From Paroedura picta (lineage: Eukaryota; Chordata; Lepidosauria; Squamata; Gekkonidae), in contig NC_135373.1 of the NCBI RefSeq assembly GCF_049243985.1, forward strand, positions 80,416,213 through 80,480,212: 64,000 nucleotides of DNA, in the 5' to 3' direction. A program made the position numbers and the translations under genes. Of this stretch, positions 27,701 to 42,200 are shown one piece after another. How positions within the stretch are numbered: the first letter of the stretch is position 1; each line of letters opens with the position of its first letter. The notes beneath the pieces were generated by a model, which was given only the letters and a program-made list of their open reading frames with translations, did no database searches and was not told where the DNA came from.

Positions 27701-30700
27701 GGTAGATAGAGATGTTATTCACACATCTGAGGCAAGTACTTTCTCTATAGTACACATTTACATGTAGAATAACACTACTAAAAATGTTCCTGTTCTGAAC
27801 ATCTTCAAACACCATTGTTCCTATAATTTATATGAAGCCTTAATACTAATATGTTTACAAATCTCTTCCTGGTGTTCTTGTATCTAACATTTGGTGCAGA
27901 GCAAAATGTTAAAGGAAGTCTTCAGAATGTGGCTTGGGGCTTTGGGCTGTGTCCCTTCCTTCATGCTACAGCAGAAAATGCTGAATTATGGGAGTGGGAC
28001 TGGAAGTCTGACATAGTAAATGGGCAGAAAAGTTCCCAATCTATGAAAATCCTCTATGGCATCCAACCAAGGCATTGCCTTGCAGAGGTGGCCAAACTGT
28101 GGCCCTCTAGCTGTCTGAAAATTCATGGGAATTGTAGTCCATGGATATCTGGAGAGCCACAATTTGGCCACCCCTGCCTTGGGGTATTTCTTTGACATTG
28201 GTTACATGGAAGCTGTTGACAAGCACACCATCCCCAGTCATCTGAAAAGCGGAAAACAATCTTTTGCATTTACCATAACTGTCCCAAATTTCTGTCATAT
28301 CAGGTATGTTGTATGCTTGAGATCAAGAGCTGTTGTGCTTGCCCTTGTCTTGTTCCTAGTCCCAACACTTCCAGCTTGCTACCAAGGCAGTACCACCGTT
28401 TTGTTCACAGACACTCCTGGTGTGTTTACAGGAGGCTCGCAGAAATACCTTATTAAAAGATACCATGAGGGAACAGTGCATTCCAAGTCTAGTGGAATCC
28501 TGGTACCAAATCTTGCAAACTTACCAGTATACAAATTCAGAGCTGACGTGCCAGTGCCTTGAAGTAGTGGGTGCATATGTCTCTTGGATAGAACTGAGCC
28601 TCATCGCCAATGACAGGTAATATTTCTCTTGAATTTATTGCGCAAGCACTCTTGCAAATGCTTATAGCGACCCGCAGCAGTCTCTAGAAAACTGAAAGAT
28701 GGGGAAGTTGTATTTTAAGTAGCACCTTAGGATTCCAAAAATGACCCACTGTCTGAATTTAAATCACTGTAGCAGAGGTGCACGTTTGCCATTGATTTTA
28801 TACATATAAATGTAAATGATATCTGTATATATGGTGTAATGGGTGCTGAATAAAGCTTTTCTCTCTTTTTAAGGTTTATAAACATGCTGCTAGGTCATAT
28901 GTCTGTAGAGGTTCTACGGGAGGAAGCATGTGACTGTTTGTACGAAATTGTAAATAAAGGAATGGATCCAATTGACAAAACAAAGCTGGTTGAGACGTTG
29001 TGTCAAGTATTGCAGTCTGCAGGCATTTTCAGTATTGACCAGGTTAGTTGCTTCCCATACAAGAGCTTTGCTGGATTTAGAACACTGGCACAGAAAGAGA
29101 AACTGCAGTCACATGATCTCAGCTGTGTATTAATGGGTTGCCCCCACGAGGCTGCCTGAATGCAGTTTTTTTCTTGATTGACTGATGGCTATCTCTGCTG
29201 CTATTCTCTTTTTCGACACAACCCCTCTCCAATAATTTGTAGCCAGTGCTGTTTATTTATCAGATGGCTGAACCTAGAATTAGTGGGGATTTGAACCTAG
29301 ATTTCCCTGTCATGAAGCATTCTTGGGCATCTTTGAACTAAACTTGCACTCACCTTGGCCGTTCTCACAGGGTTGTTTGACTCTAAAATAGCAAAAGAGA
29401 ACCATGTGTGCTATCTCAAGTTCCTTGGGGGAAAGAATGGGATAAAGATGTGATGAATTTGGAATTCACCTCCTCATTCCACTTTGTACCTTGACCTGCA
29501 CTGTTGGAGTTGACAATTCCACTAGAGAAAGAGACTAGCCAAAGATGGATTCTCAGAGCTTAACTCAGGGGTGGGCAAACTGTGACCCTCCAGATGTCCA
29601 TGGACTAAAATTTCCGTGAGCCGCTGGCAGAGACTCATGGGAATTGTAGTCCATGGACATCTGGAGGGCCACTGTTTGCTCACCCCTGGCTTAACTCCAT
29701 ACAGGAAAATTAATATATTTAAGTGTCTTCAAAGTGATTGCAGAAAAGTGATTTTAGATAAATGCTGAATTTGACTTTCCTCTTATTTATAGCCTTTTGA
29801 AAAATAACCAGGCTGTTCCATTTACTTTCAAATGTTAATCTGATCTTCTTCACAGGAAGAAGATGTAGACTTCCTAGCCAGGTTCTCCAAGCTGGTCAAT
29901 GGAATGGGGCAGGCGTTGATAGCTAGTTGGACTAAACTAGTGAAGAGCGAAGATATGAAGAACGCTCAAGATACTCTGCAGGCTATTGAGACAAAAGTGG
30001 CCCTCATGTTGCAACTTCTCATTCACGAAGATGATGATATCTCTTCTAATATTATTGGGTTTTGTTATGATTATCTACATATACTGAAGCAGGTAAATTA
30101 AAGTCCTTACAGTGTTAACAGGATTACAAGTTGGGCTCCTTGAAAAATGTGTGGAAGTTGCTTCAAAAGTATATTGTGTTCTTGTTTTGTAGCTTCCTAT
30201 GCTTTCAGAACAGCAAAAAGCTAATGTAGAGGTAAGAATTACAAATATTTCCTCTTACTTTTACTCCTACCTACTCGAATATGTAGCTGGTAAGTTATTT
30301 TACCACCTCAGCAAGGAACCACCCCAAAGCCACATTTGACTGCCATAGGCATGTTTTTTAAAATACTTGAAAATGAATAGTTTGCATCATAACTCAAATG
30401 TAATGTGAGGCAGATTTCAGTTTCCCATGATTTCAGCTCATGGGAATTGTAGACCTTGGACATCTGGAGGGCTGCAGTTTGACTACCCCTGGTCAGGTCT
30501 ATGCAGCTGGACTTGCTTGTCCTTGAGAGGCTTTTGTTGATTGAATGTTACTTTCCTGGTAGTCTGTTCAGTTGGATTTAGATTGTTGAATTAGTGATAA
30601 AACATCTCTGCTTCACGCAATATCATGCAGTGTTGCACTAAACTATCTTTCCACCTGTTGCTGTTTCTTGCAAAATTATGAGACAGCACTAACCATAATA

Positions 30701-33700
30701 GTTTTCATTACCACAGGCAATTATGTTAGCAGTCATGAAGAAATTAAGATACGATGAGGAATACAACTTTGAAAATGAGGTAAGGTGTTCCATTTGGTCA
30801 TGTAGTTAGTTCACTCATTACAGAAACAATACAAGTGTCTTGGCAAGATTTCAAGACAGCTTAAATTAAATGATTATTACTACTATTCTAACAGTCACCG
30901 GTAGGAGAATCTTTTTGAAGCTGTAGAGCCTTAGAGCCAGTTCTAATTTTGATTGGTAACAAATGTACATGGTTATGCACATACATGTGTGCACAGAGGA
31001 TCAGGTGCCTATCAGCTGAAACCAAGCATTTTTAATGCACTGTTAGACACAAAGAAGTGTCTTGTTTTTTGTAGTCTCTGTGCACTCACATGTATAGGAA
31101 CGCCAAAGGCCATGCAGTGTATCATTCAGAAACCTCTAGAGCCAAGTTTAAAAGCTTTTTCTGGCATCACCTATCTTGAGGTCAGAGGACAAATACACAC
31201 ATTTTGATGAGATAGAGCCACACCTTCCTGCTCAGTATTTTTTTCAACCCCTACTGAATCACAAAGGAGTTTCTCTGTCTAATTACAATGAGCTAGGCTA
31301 GACTGTTTTTACTCTTGGACTGTCGTCTGGCTTTGTCCATTGGATCTCCTACCTAGGAAGAGAGGGCCTCTCTTTCTCTTGAGAGCCTTTGCCCTCACTC
31401 ATTCCTGGCTTAGTTTCTTAAATGTTAGATAAGGTTGATCAAGTTCAAGTAAGTCTCCAGATATTAGGGGAGGTTTTCTGCTTAAGTAGCCATCTTTGGA
31501 CATGCTCTACTCCTGCAGAATCCCAGGTGTAACAGGACTTTTCCATAACACTTAAGTCCCAGCCAACTTCTTGCTGGAAAAATCCCATCCTTGGCAGTCT
31601 CCACAGAGGCAAAAAAAAAAACTCGGTGAGATCTAGAATTGTAAAGTATTTGATGACTTGGGCTTCAACTTACATTATTTTATTGCATAGTGTAGTGCTT
31701 GGGTGAAGAGGGTACTTGGGACTGAAATTTTACAAGTAATATAGAACAGTATTTATTTAAAATATTTATAACCTAATCTTTCTCCTGATAGCTCAGGACT
31801 CCTAAACACTATTAGCCAAACTTTTGCTTAATATGCTTAACACCAGCAGAGTCATAGCAGGGCTTGGGGGCAATAATATGGAAGGTCTTCTTTATGAGAT
31901 ATTCAGATTCACAGATTTACTCTAGAAGAGTTCCCAACCTTGACTATGATGTGCCCTGGTCAGGTTTGGGTTTCACTAGTCAAGTCAGGATTAGGAGGAT
32001 GTTCTCAAAGGGAGGAGAGGTGGCTTCCTTGTTGGCTTGCCTGTCATGATGGAGGGAGAACATTTAGTGTCATGTATCATTTTTCCCCTTGCAGTAGAGA
32101 TGGACTACCAGTATAAGGGGCACATTGGCAGTAGGTATCATTAGCACAGTGCAGTGGTGATTTAGATCCCCTAAACCGGGACATCTTTGGTCTCCGTTGG
32201 CACGAAGGAAATGTAAGATTCCTCTGGAAACTCCTAATTCATTATATAATCAAATGATTTGTATCCCAACAGTCAAATAACTGGTTTACATCTTATTTGC
32301 ATACTCTACAGAGAATGTAAATTAACATACTGGCGAATGTCATCCTATTGCTTATGTCACCAGGGTGAAGATGAAGCAATGTTTGTAGAATACCGAAAAC
32401 AGCTCAAACTGCTGTTGGACAGGCTCGCGCAGGTTTCGCCTGAATTGCTGTTGATTTCTGTACGCAGAGTTTTTAACACTACACTGCAGTAGGTTTCGTT
32501 TTACTTCTTCCTTTACAGGCTTTTGCTAGTTTGTTTTAACCATTTGCTCTTATCTTCAACGTCAGCAACTTTGGTTGGAACCATGCATCAGACTGCTAGA
32601 GTGCAAAGTTATGTTGCTCTTCAGCTGTCATTTGCAGGCGAGTTAATGAAGCCATGGGTCTATGTAGCTTCATTAGGCCCCAAGAAAAGGGAAGCTTACT
32701 AAATGCAATCATTCTTAGTTCTTTTATAAGAGAACAGTCTGTCTTGTTGCCAGCACTGCTTTGGCTAGAGTGACGTCGAGGCAAAATCTGTTAAATGAAA
32801 GGGTTAAGTGAATGGGAGCGCTGTGAACGTTTATAAACTCACTGGCATATAAAACAAAGAGGAGGAAGAGTTCAGTACCTGAGAAAGTATGCTCAGCAAT
32901 TCGTAAGGAATGTAAGCACATATCCAATTTTTTAAATTAGTTATTACTGTTTTAATCCATTGGTTGTATCCTACCATGCTTTTCATCTAACATAAGAAGA
33001 GCTGCTTTAGTTAGAGGGAAATTTCTGGCCCTGGAAGACCTTATTGCCATTTGCTGAGCAGTAGAATACAGCTCACTGCTGCCCTTTTAGAGTAAGAAGC
33101 TTTTTGGTTGGCCAAAGATGCTTCGCAGAGGAAAGGGAGCAGTTAGATCCAAGTCGTAATGTAGATCTAGCGCTTCCAAGAAGAAATCTGGATCTCCCAT
33201 CCGGATAGCTGCATAACTGCGCACATGGCTTTGTTTAGTAGTACAATGGCATCTGATGTTCCCAGATTATATTATTGAACCCATATTTAACCAGCCATGC
33301 CAGACTACGTACTTTGCCAGTTGCACTCTCTGAAAAAACATGTTATAAAAAACATATTTAATCAAAGCTGGAAAGGAATATAAGACATGTCTTTAACATG
33401 AAAAATAAAATATTGCATGCAAACTACCTTTGTAATGTTCACTTGGTGAGGATTTATGTGTTGCTTCCTTGCCCACACATTTCCATAAGGGTCTGTTGGC
33501 AGGAGTGCTTCTTAGTTGTTAATGAAGATTTCAAGTTCATTAATGCTGCATTTACTTAGCCATGTTTTTTTTTTGTAGGAATTGGCAGACCAAGCCATTT
33601 ATGGAACTAGAAGTAGCAATAAGGCTGCTATATATGTTGGCTGAGGCTCTTCCAGTATCTTATGGTGCTCACTTTGCAGGTGATACAAAAGCCAGTGCTC

Positions 33701-36178
33701 TGCAGGATATGATGCGGACTGTAAGTACAACAAACAGGCATGGTTGATAAAGTACTCTGTTTCTGCCTCTCTATGCGGGCCTACCCTTGTCCCTGACCCG
33801 GAAATGGCAATTGGTGCAGAATGCGGCTGCATGGGTCCTTATCAGGCCTTCCTGGAGGGCCCATGTGCAGCCGCTATTGAAACAACTTCATTGGCTGTCA
33901 ATCTGCTTCTAGATCAAGTTCAAGGTCTTGGTTTTGACCTTTCAGGCTTTATGCAGCTTGGGCCCTGCCTACCTTTGGGACCGCCTGCCTCCTTATGCCC
34001 CCCCGCTCAGCACTGCTCTCTGTGGGTATGAATCTGCTGAAGGTCCCAGGGCCTCAGGAGGCCCATCTGGTCACGACCAGGGCCAGGGCCTTTTCGGTCC
34101 TGGCCCCTACATGGTTGAATGAACGCGCGGACAAGCTGTGGGCCCTGTTGGGACTCTCTGGATTACACAGGATCTGCAAAACGGAGCTCTTCCACCAAGC
34201 ATTTGGTCGAGGCCGCGTGGGAGCCCCAGGGTTTTTGATTCCCCCCCCCCCCAAGGCCCTATTGAACTGAAATGCTAGATTGGGGAGGGGCCTAATTTCA
34301 TCCTCTAGCCAGGTTTATTCCATCTTATGTAATGCTTTCAATTACTATTTCATCTACAGTGACCGATGCCCAGAATAGGGGGGATCGTTATATTAGGCTG
34401 CCGCCATTTGCCATATGTTGTAAACTGTTTTAATTGTTTTATGGGGATTTTAAATTGTCCGGATGTTCCTATTTTGTTAACCGCCACGAGCCAGTTATGG
34501 CAGCAGTGGTATAAAAATCGAATAAATAATAATAATAATAACTAAGGGAAAATCCTAATTGAGCTGCTCACCCTGTCTTGTCTTATTTTCTCCTCCTCCT
34601 GTAGTTGGTTACCTCGGGGATTAGTGCTTATCAGCATACCTCCGTTACACTGGAATTCTTTGAGACTGTGGTCAGATATGAAAAATTCTTCACCATTGAA
34701 CCTCAGCACATTCCAAATGTTCTAGTAAGTTCATACTAAAAAATATGGAGTATCCATGCCACTGTGTTTATTCTGGATTTTAAAAGAAAGGCAAAAATAT
34801 TGTGGTGCTTGCTTGCCTTGTTATATTATGCTCTTCTTTTGTATAAGAGATTCTGGAGGCTTTAAGTGCTAATGAGGCTTCCCAATCTTAATTGCAGATG
34901 GCCTTCTTGGATCACAGGGGTCTACGCCATACCAATCCAAAAGTTCGAAGCAGAGTAGCGTACCTTTTCTCCAGATTTGTAAAGTCTCTCAAGTAAGCTG
35001 CTGGAAACTGGTGACTTAATTTAAAAATTCCCTGGAATTGAAAAGTGGTGGGTTGGGGGAAGGTGGGTTATGAACCAAAAAGCTGAATATGGAGCTTGGT
35101 GCCTCACATATATCACTTTTAGATAGCCTCTCCCAGTGATGGGCTCAAACATGTCTTTTCACAGTCACAGAATATCACAATATGAAGTTTGGAGGGCACT
35201 GAAAAGTGTCTCTTTTATAGCAGTGTGTGTGGATGTGGGCAAAACCTGAATTCAATCAAATGTTATTAATTCTTTTCTGGGATAATTAATCACGTCTCTC
35301 TCCCCACCCTCACATATGATTCACTTATGGTGTAGCCTTCTCTGTACCCCACAAAAATAACTGTTGGTTGTTGTGAAATTATAAACTGGTTTAAGTTATG
35401 CATGGGGAAGAAGGCCACAGAATAGGAAGGAGGTACACAAAACAGGCCTTCCAAAGCTCACTCTTGTAAAAAGAAATCATGCCTTGTTTGCTATGTCTGA
35501 CTTGTGCTTTTATGAAGGCCCTAGCTATACCAAATAGTTGGCTATTTTTTTTCTCTTGGGATGCTTATTTTTTGGCATGAACATAAACCCAGGGAGGGAA
35601 GGGAAATCGCCCAGGAAGACAATCTGTTTCACTTCCCTCTCCTTCAAATTGTGTGTGGTGAGTGAAGTTGACAAGTTCAATGGCTTGCAGCCATTTAAAT
35701 CTAACTGTTGATGAGCAGACCCACCCCACTATTAGGTTGAAATGACTGGCAATCATTTCATTGGTTTGTTTCACTTCCCCAACACACACACAGGCCTGCC
35801 AGCCATTTCAACCTAACAGCAGGATGGGTGCCTTGTCAGCTGGCAGGCTAAAATGACCTGCCAGCCATTTTACCTAAGATGTCAGCTGCAGACCTGGGTT
35901 ACTCAGCTGTTGGGTTTCACTTACCCAAACAGCCTACCAAAAAGAAACCTGGTAAATGTTCTGGGATGGCACCTTCCCTGTACGTCAGTTGGGGACTCCA
36001 AACTGCCTCAAGTTCAGCCTGAATTTTGGCTCATGAGACAGTTCGTGCCCATCTATAGGACATGGTTCTGAAATATCTGTGTCAGCTTCCAAATATACCC
36101 AATTTTTTACAGGTGCTTTTGAATTAGTGTTCTCTTAGACATGTATTAATGCTTCACTGTATGACATGTAGTTTACTC

Positions 36179-36209
<31 letters not shown>

Positions 36210-39200
36210 AATAATAATAATAATAATAAGATTTATTTCCAGCCACTCCCCGTAGGCTCGTAGCGGGTCACAATAGTCTTATCCCCATTAAAATACTTTA
36301 AAAACAATCCCAACATGGCGGAAGCTCTCATTATTCCTATCCCCTGCTATCAGAGCGGCAGGGAGGGTGGGGAGGAGATCTAACTTACTAGGTCCGGGGG
36401 GGGGAATGCTGGCACTCATTAGCTGACCCCGGCCTCAACCAAAAACCTGGTGGAAGAATTCCGTCTTGCAGGCCCTGCGGAAAGCTGGTAAATCCCGCAG
36501 GGCCCGCAGCTCACCCGGGAGCTCATTCCACCAGGTAGGGGCCTGGACCGAAAAGGCCCTGACCCTGGTCGAGGCCAGGCGCGCTTCTCTAGGGCCAGGA
36601 ACAATCAGGAGATTCTCCCCGTCGAGCGGGGAGAATAATACTAGCAAGAAAGCCCATTGCAGCCAGGAATGCAATCGGCACTAGGACCCAGGGGTCACCG
36701 GGAAGTGCAGATCTTTCTCTGTGTCTATTTCTCTCCCTCTCGCTGCGTGTCTCTTCGTGTGCCTCGCAGCAAGAGGTATAGCAGGTAATCAGGGCTCGTT
36801 CTTAGGAGGGAAAAAGAGCTGGTGTGCAGTTTGGGGCAGCTCTCTCTGTCTCTCTCTCTCTCCGTGGCAGCAAGTGCCATAGCAGGTAATTAGGGCTCGT
36901 GCTTAGGAGGAAAGCAGGGCTGGTCAGCAGCCTGGGGCAGCTCTCTCTGTGCCTCGCTCTGCCTGCCTCATAGCAGGAGCGATAGGAGGGAATGAGGGCT
37001 CATGTTCAGTCTGGCAGGGCTCTGTGCATCTCTGTTGCTGGCATGCCTGAGAGGAATGTGGCTAGCATCCAGGGAGGGAGGGTGGGAGCTGTAGGGGCAG
37101 GGCCAATCAGGGTGCAGCCAGCATTGCTGGCTGCACCCTGATTGGTCCTATTCCAACTAAGACAACCGAACACATCCCACCCCCCAGGCTGTTTCACAAA
37201 TATATTGAGGAACCAGGGATGGATAGATAAAGAAGGGATGCATAAGGGGGGCATGTTATGCTGTGGTCTGTAGTGTGAGGTGAGATTCTTATTAATAACA
37301 AACCTTTATAGTTTTTCTTTACATTGAACAACTTAACATTGAACAACCAAAAATATAGGTAAAAATTGTTGAAAAGTTTAAAAACCATTTTATTCTTCAG
37401 CAAACAAATGAGCTCTTTTATTGAAGATGTTCTAAACAGAATACAAGATCTACTAGAACTCTCTCCACCCGTGAGTATTTTTTAATTCTTGAGCATGAGC
37501 AGTGGAAATCTGTAGTTCAGAAATGTGAGGCTCATTGAGGCAAGAGGAGGGACAAGCAACTTAATTTGCTATTAAAATATAAGATCTGAAGTATGCACAC
37601 ATCAATACATTTTATATGATGTTGAGGTGACTTCTGGATTACTAGGCTTAAGTTTGCCTCATTGGGTTATTTCTTTAAAAGAATTATCCCTGCATGTTGC
37701 AAAATAAAATTTCAGATCTTGGGCTTATGTCTTCACAAATCATCCAGATGTTTAAAGCTAGGTGTCTCCTCAAAGGTAATGAGTTAGAAACTGTCTGGGC
37801 CTTACACAGACATATATTTCAGTCACAAGCTAGTTTGCTCACTGTTTTATAACTGGATATCCCAGAAGCCTGGAATTCATTATCTGACTACATTTTAAGA
37901 TAAACTAGCTTTTATACTAAATATATGAGATTACCACATAATAGTAGATTCAGGCAGCTTCTCCAAAGTAGAATGCAGTGAAATCACCCAATTAAATGTC
38001 TGCTCTGGCATCTTTGCTACATTTGCAAAATTTGTCTGATGAAATAATTATCATCCAGTTAGCATCTAGAACCTGGATTCATTCCAATGAATGAATTACC
38101 TTTACTACAAGGGCATTGAGGTAGTTTGCAGAATCTAGCATAAACATCATACCATGCTGCTTTGATTATTGTCCGAGGCTTTCTGCATTGGCTTCACGAG
38201 GTGTCTGCCATTAAAAGTAGCCACAGTACATCACCAAAAATGAAAAGCAGCCTTATATGGAGTCCAATCATTGATCTGTGAAGATCAGTCTGTTCGACTA
38301 ATGGGCTATGGTTATGTGGGATTTCAGGCACAGATCATTCCTGTTACCTGTTTTCTGATGCTTTAATTGGAGATGGCAGGTATTCATCCTGGAACCTTCA
38401 GCAAGCAAAACTGATAATGCTCTGCCCCTGAGCCATGGCTCCTCCCCATATCTGCATGGAAACTGGCTTATGGGGAGGGTACAGGGTAAAGTTAGTTTTA
38501 TTTATTTTTATTTATTAAATTTTGTTGTGACAGTAATTGTGTTTGTAGTGCACTTTGGCCACTTTAAAATTCTACAAGCTAAAGAAAGGAATTAATTTTA
38601 AAAATACCCACCTAAACATTTGTTTTTTGGTTCCAGGAAAATGGCTACCAAGCTTTGTTAAGCAGCGATGACCAACTGTTCATTTATGAGACGGCTGGGG
38701 TCCTAATTGTGAACAGTGACTACTCTGCAGAAAGGAAGCAGGCTTTAATGAGAAATCTTTTGACTCCTCTAATGGAGAAATTTAAAGTACTCTTAGAAAA
38801 GCTTATGATGGCACAAGATGAGGATAGGCAGATGGCGCTGGCTGACTGCCTGAATCATGCTGTTGGCTTTGCAAGGTGGGAGCTGCACCGTTCAAGCATT
38901 GTGAATAAAGTAATGGCTCTGAACGAGTCTGTAAGCCCACAGGTGATAATGGATGCTTCATATATTTGGCAATGAAGAAGAATACCCTAGCTGTGATTTT
39001 CTGCTGGCTAACGGATTCTTCTCTTATGCACTATTGTATTCCTCTGTTACAGGCATGGAATTTATTTACAGGATAAAATTTGTTACAGGGTAGAATTCAT
39101 TTATAAGATAACTCTCAAGTTTGAGAGCTACCGAAGTAAAAACAGTCTTTGTAGAAACTGGCTTCTCTTGTCTGGCTACTTAAGAGAAAAAACTACTGTG

Positions 39201-42200
39201 TTGTGTTTGATAATTACAGTATTTGCTGGCATATAAGACTACTTTTTCCCCTTGAAAAACATGCCTCCAAGTGGTGGGGTTGTCCTATACGCCGGGTGCA
39301 CTTCAGTTGGGATAGACATAGCTGCCCATAGTACTGTAATGTAATGTAACAAACTCTATATTTTGAGTGGAAATGTTGGGGGGTCGCCTTATACGTCCAG
39401 TCATCTTATACGCCAGCAAATACGGTATTTAGTTATGTAATCTTTCCTGTGAGCATTGCAAAAAAGTAGCTAAAATCTCTTTAGAACAATCATAAACTCA
39501 CAAGTGTTGTCATGCAATGCAGGTAATTATTTAAAATAAGCATAACTGCTTAAAATGTTTCAGAAATTAGACTTTCAAGTCAGTCTTGTTGTAATCTAAG
39601 GATTTGCATTCTGTAAAATCTAGCAGAAGACTGATGGCATTTTTGCTTTTCACAGCCGTACTAGCAAAGCTTTCAGCAACAAGCAGACAGTAAAACAATG
39701 TAGTTGCTCTGAAGTATATCTGGACTGCTTGAGAACATTTCTTCCGGCTCTCAGCTGTCCCCTACAGAAGGAGGTACTTAGAGGTGGTGTCCGTACCTTT
39801 CTTCATCGAATGATTATTTGTTTAGAGGAAGAAGTTCTTCCATTCATTCCTTCAGCCTCTGAACATATGCTCAAAGACTGTGAAGCAAAAGACCTTCAAG
39901 AGTTCATTCCTCTAATAAATCAAATCACAGCTAAGTTCAAGGTAGGAGTTCACTTCCATTTCAAGAATACAATGCTTAACATGGGAAGAGAATTCTTCTC
40001 TTTGGGACATCTGATTTCAGGAAAAAGCCATGATTTTCTTCATGTGTCCCTTCTAATGTTTTCTTTTTAGACCAATTAGGAAGTAGATTATAATTCCATT
40101 GAGCTTAATTGCAAAGTATCAGTATACTCTCAAATGCAGACATTGTGAAATTTTTGATAAATTCTCAGAATAACCTTACATAGAGGCTTTATGTTGGTTC
40201 TAGATATCTGCATGGTTTAAATTGAGTGGTTCAGTATTGGCAAGCTAATGCTCTTTGAATATAGTAATTTAATGGTCTAAGTCTTAATATTTGTTGCTTT
40301 GGAGATGGTCAGTGGTGTCTTTTCTATCTTATAGCAAAAGTTTTTGGGTACGTACACAGATTAAATGCATCTGCGTTTAGTATTCTTTGAAAATTCATAT
40401 AGAAAATTTCCATAACACAGGGATCAGGGATGTCAAGCATGTGAGCAGGAACTCACTGCTAAACTTGAGTGGGCTTGGACAGATAATCTGCTTATCTGTA
40501 AATGGGTGAGAGTTAGCAGAGGCAAGTTACAATGAGATGATTCTGTTAACAAACTTGTTGAATTCTCAGAATATCATAGGAATACAAAATGCCTAAGAGT
40601 TAAAATAGAAAAATGCTCTCTTAATTGAAATCATGGTGGGACAGTAACTTTTACGTGCTTAAATGCCACAGTCTGGTACCCAAGGGGGAGGAGATATAGA
40701 ACATTGTAGGTAAATTAAAGAAGGAAACACTATTTTCTTAACCTGTTTCTGTCCATTTAGTTGGCGGAATATGCGCTTCACGAATATTGCCATTAAGGAA
40801 GTAACTTTAAATACTGCTTGGAGCTGCAGTATAGCTAGTTCTGTGCACTTTTTACTGTGAACTGTTGTTAAAAAAACATCTAATGACAAGGATTATCACC
40901 CCTTATGTGGAACACATCCACATAAGGGGCAAGAATGCTTGTCTGCTGCCCTCCTCCCCCCCTTACCTATTGTTTTACCGACCTTGTCCCTTATCCCTCC
41001 CCCCAAGACACACACATAGACACAGACTGCCTCTCCCCTTCCCTTTTCCTTCCTTACCTCTAGCAGCAGGAGGGTCACTGTGTTAGGCAGTCCTCCACTG
41101 CCTCAGCTGGGTGACCCGTGGCTGTGTGATGTGGGGCTACTTTGGGGCTCCTGCAGCACTGCAGCTGGGCTGATCTCCACAGGCTGGCCTGTGCTGCTGC
41201 AGCTTTCCCAGCCTTTGTCGCTGGGCCATCCTGCACCAGCATCGTAGCTCCAGCCTCTGTGGACAGCTCTGCGACGGCTGGGCCGGCTGCTTCTGCCGCC
41301 ATCAGTGGCCGCCTCCGTCTTCTGGTGTACTTGGGGGACGGGACTTACGGACGCCATGTCCATGAGTACTTCCATTTCACCAAGCGCGCTGGCTAGAAGA
41401 TGTGTTCCATGTGAAAAACCTGAATGGAAAAACAAAGTAACAAAATGTCTGTTATTATTTTAGGGCTCAGTGAAATTATGGAGGGCTACGCTGTCATGTT
41501 AACAAAACTATTGTGGCTTTTGTGCTGGATCATATACATGTGAAATTACTAATAGTATCTTGATGTCACCAGTACGGACCTGTGAATTATTCTGGACTGT
41601 AAAATGAATTCCTGGCTTTGAATCTCCAATTTTATTGTTTATCTTGGGCAGTTACTTAATTTATTTTACTACGCTTTCTGTTCCTTATAAAGGTTTTTTG
41701 AACATGAGACAGCTGGGATACTAAATATATCAACTTGAATTCTGTGAATTATGCGCATAAAGGCAGAATTCTTTCCCCCCCCCCTTTCCCAGCAGACCCT
41801 GGAGATGTCCAAAACACTGATATTGAAGGTTGTGAGATCCCTGTGAACCAAAAGTTACACGGCAGTAAGGAATGGGGCACTCACACAACACTGTCCTCTT
41901 TCTTCAGCCAGCAAAAGTTCAGTTGGAGAAGTTCTTTAGCGCAAGTGTCTCAGTTGTGGCTTTTTTGTCCACACAAGTTCTGCAACCTCCACCACCAGGG
42001 TTTTGAGCATCAGGGTGGGTGGGCGTTCCTTACAAATGTGTACTCTCAGCCCTTATCTTCAAGTTGTAGTCGTTTGTGTTACCCTGAAAAGATTGCATTT
42101 ATCTCACTATATTGTGACACTTCTGTGTTCTATTGATAATGTGTGTATTTACTTATGACTGTAGCATTTCAGCTGGGCCGCCCAGACTATACTTGAATTA

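Noticed and set aside
36180-36228. (ATT)n to (AAT)n switch as a functional hairpin
   Set aside because: It is most simply the LINE simple-repeat tail; no sign of function.
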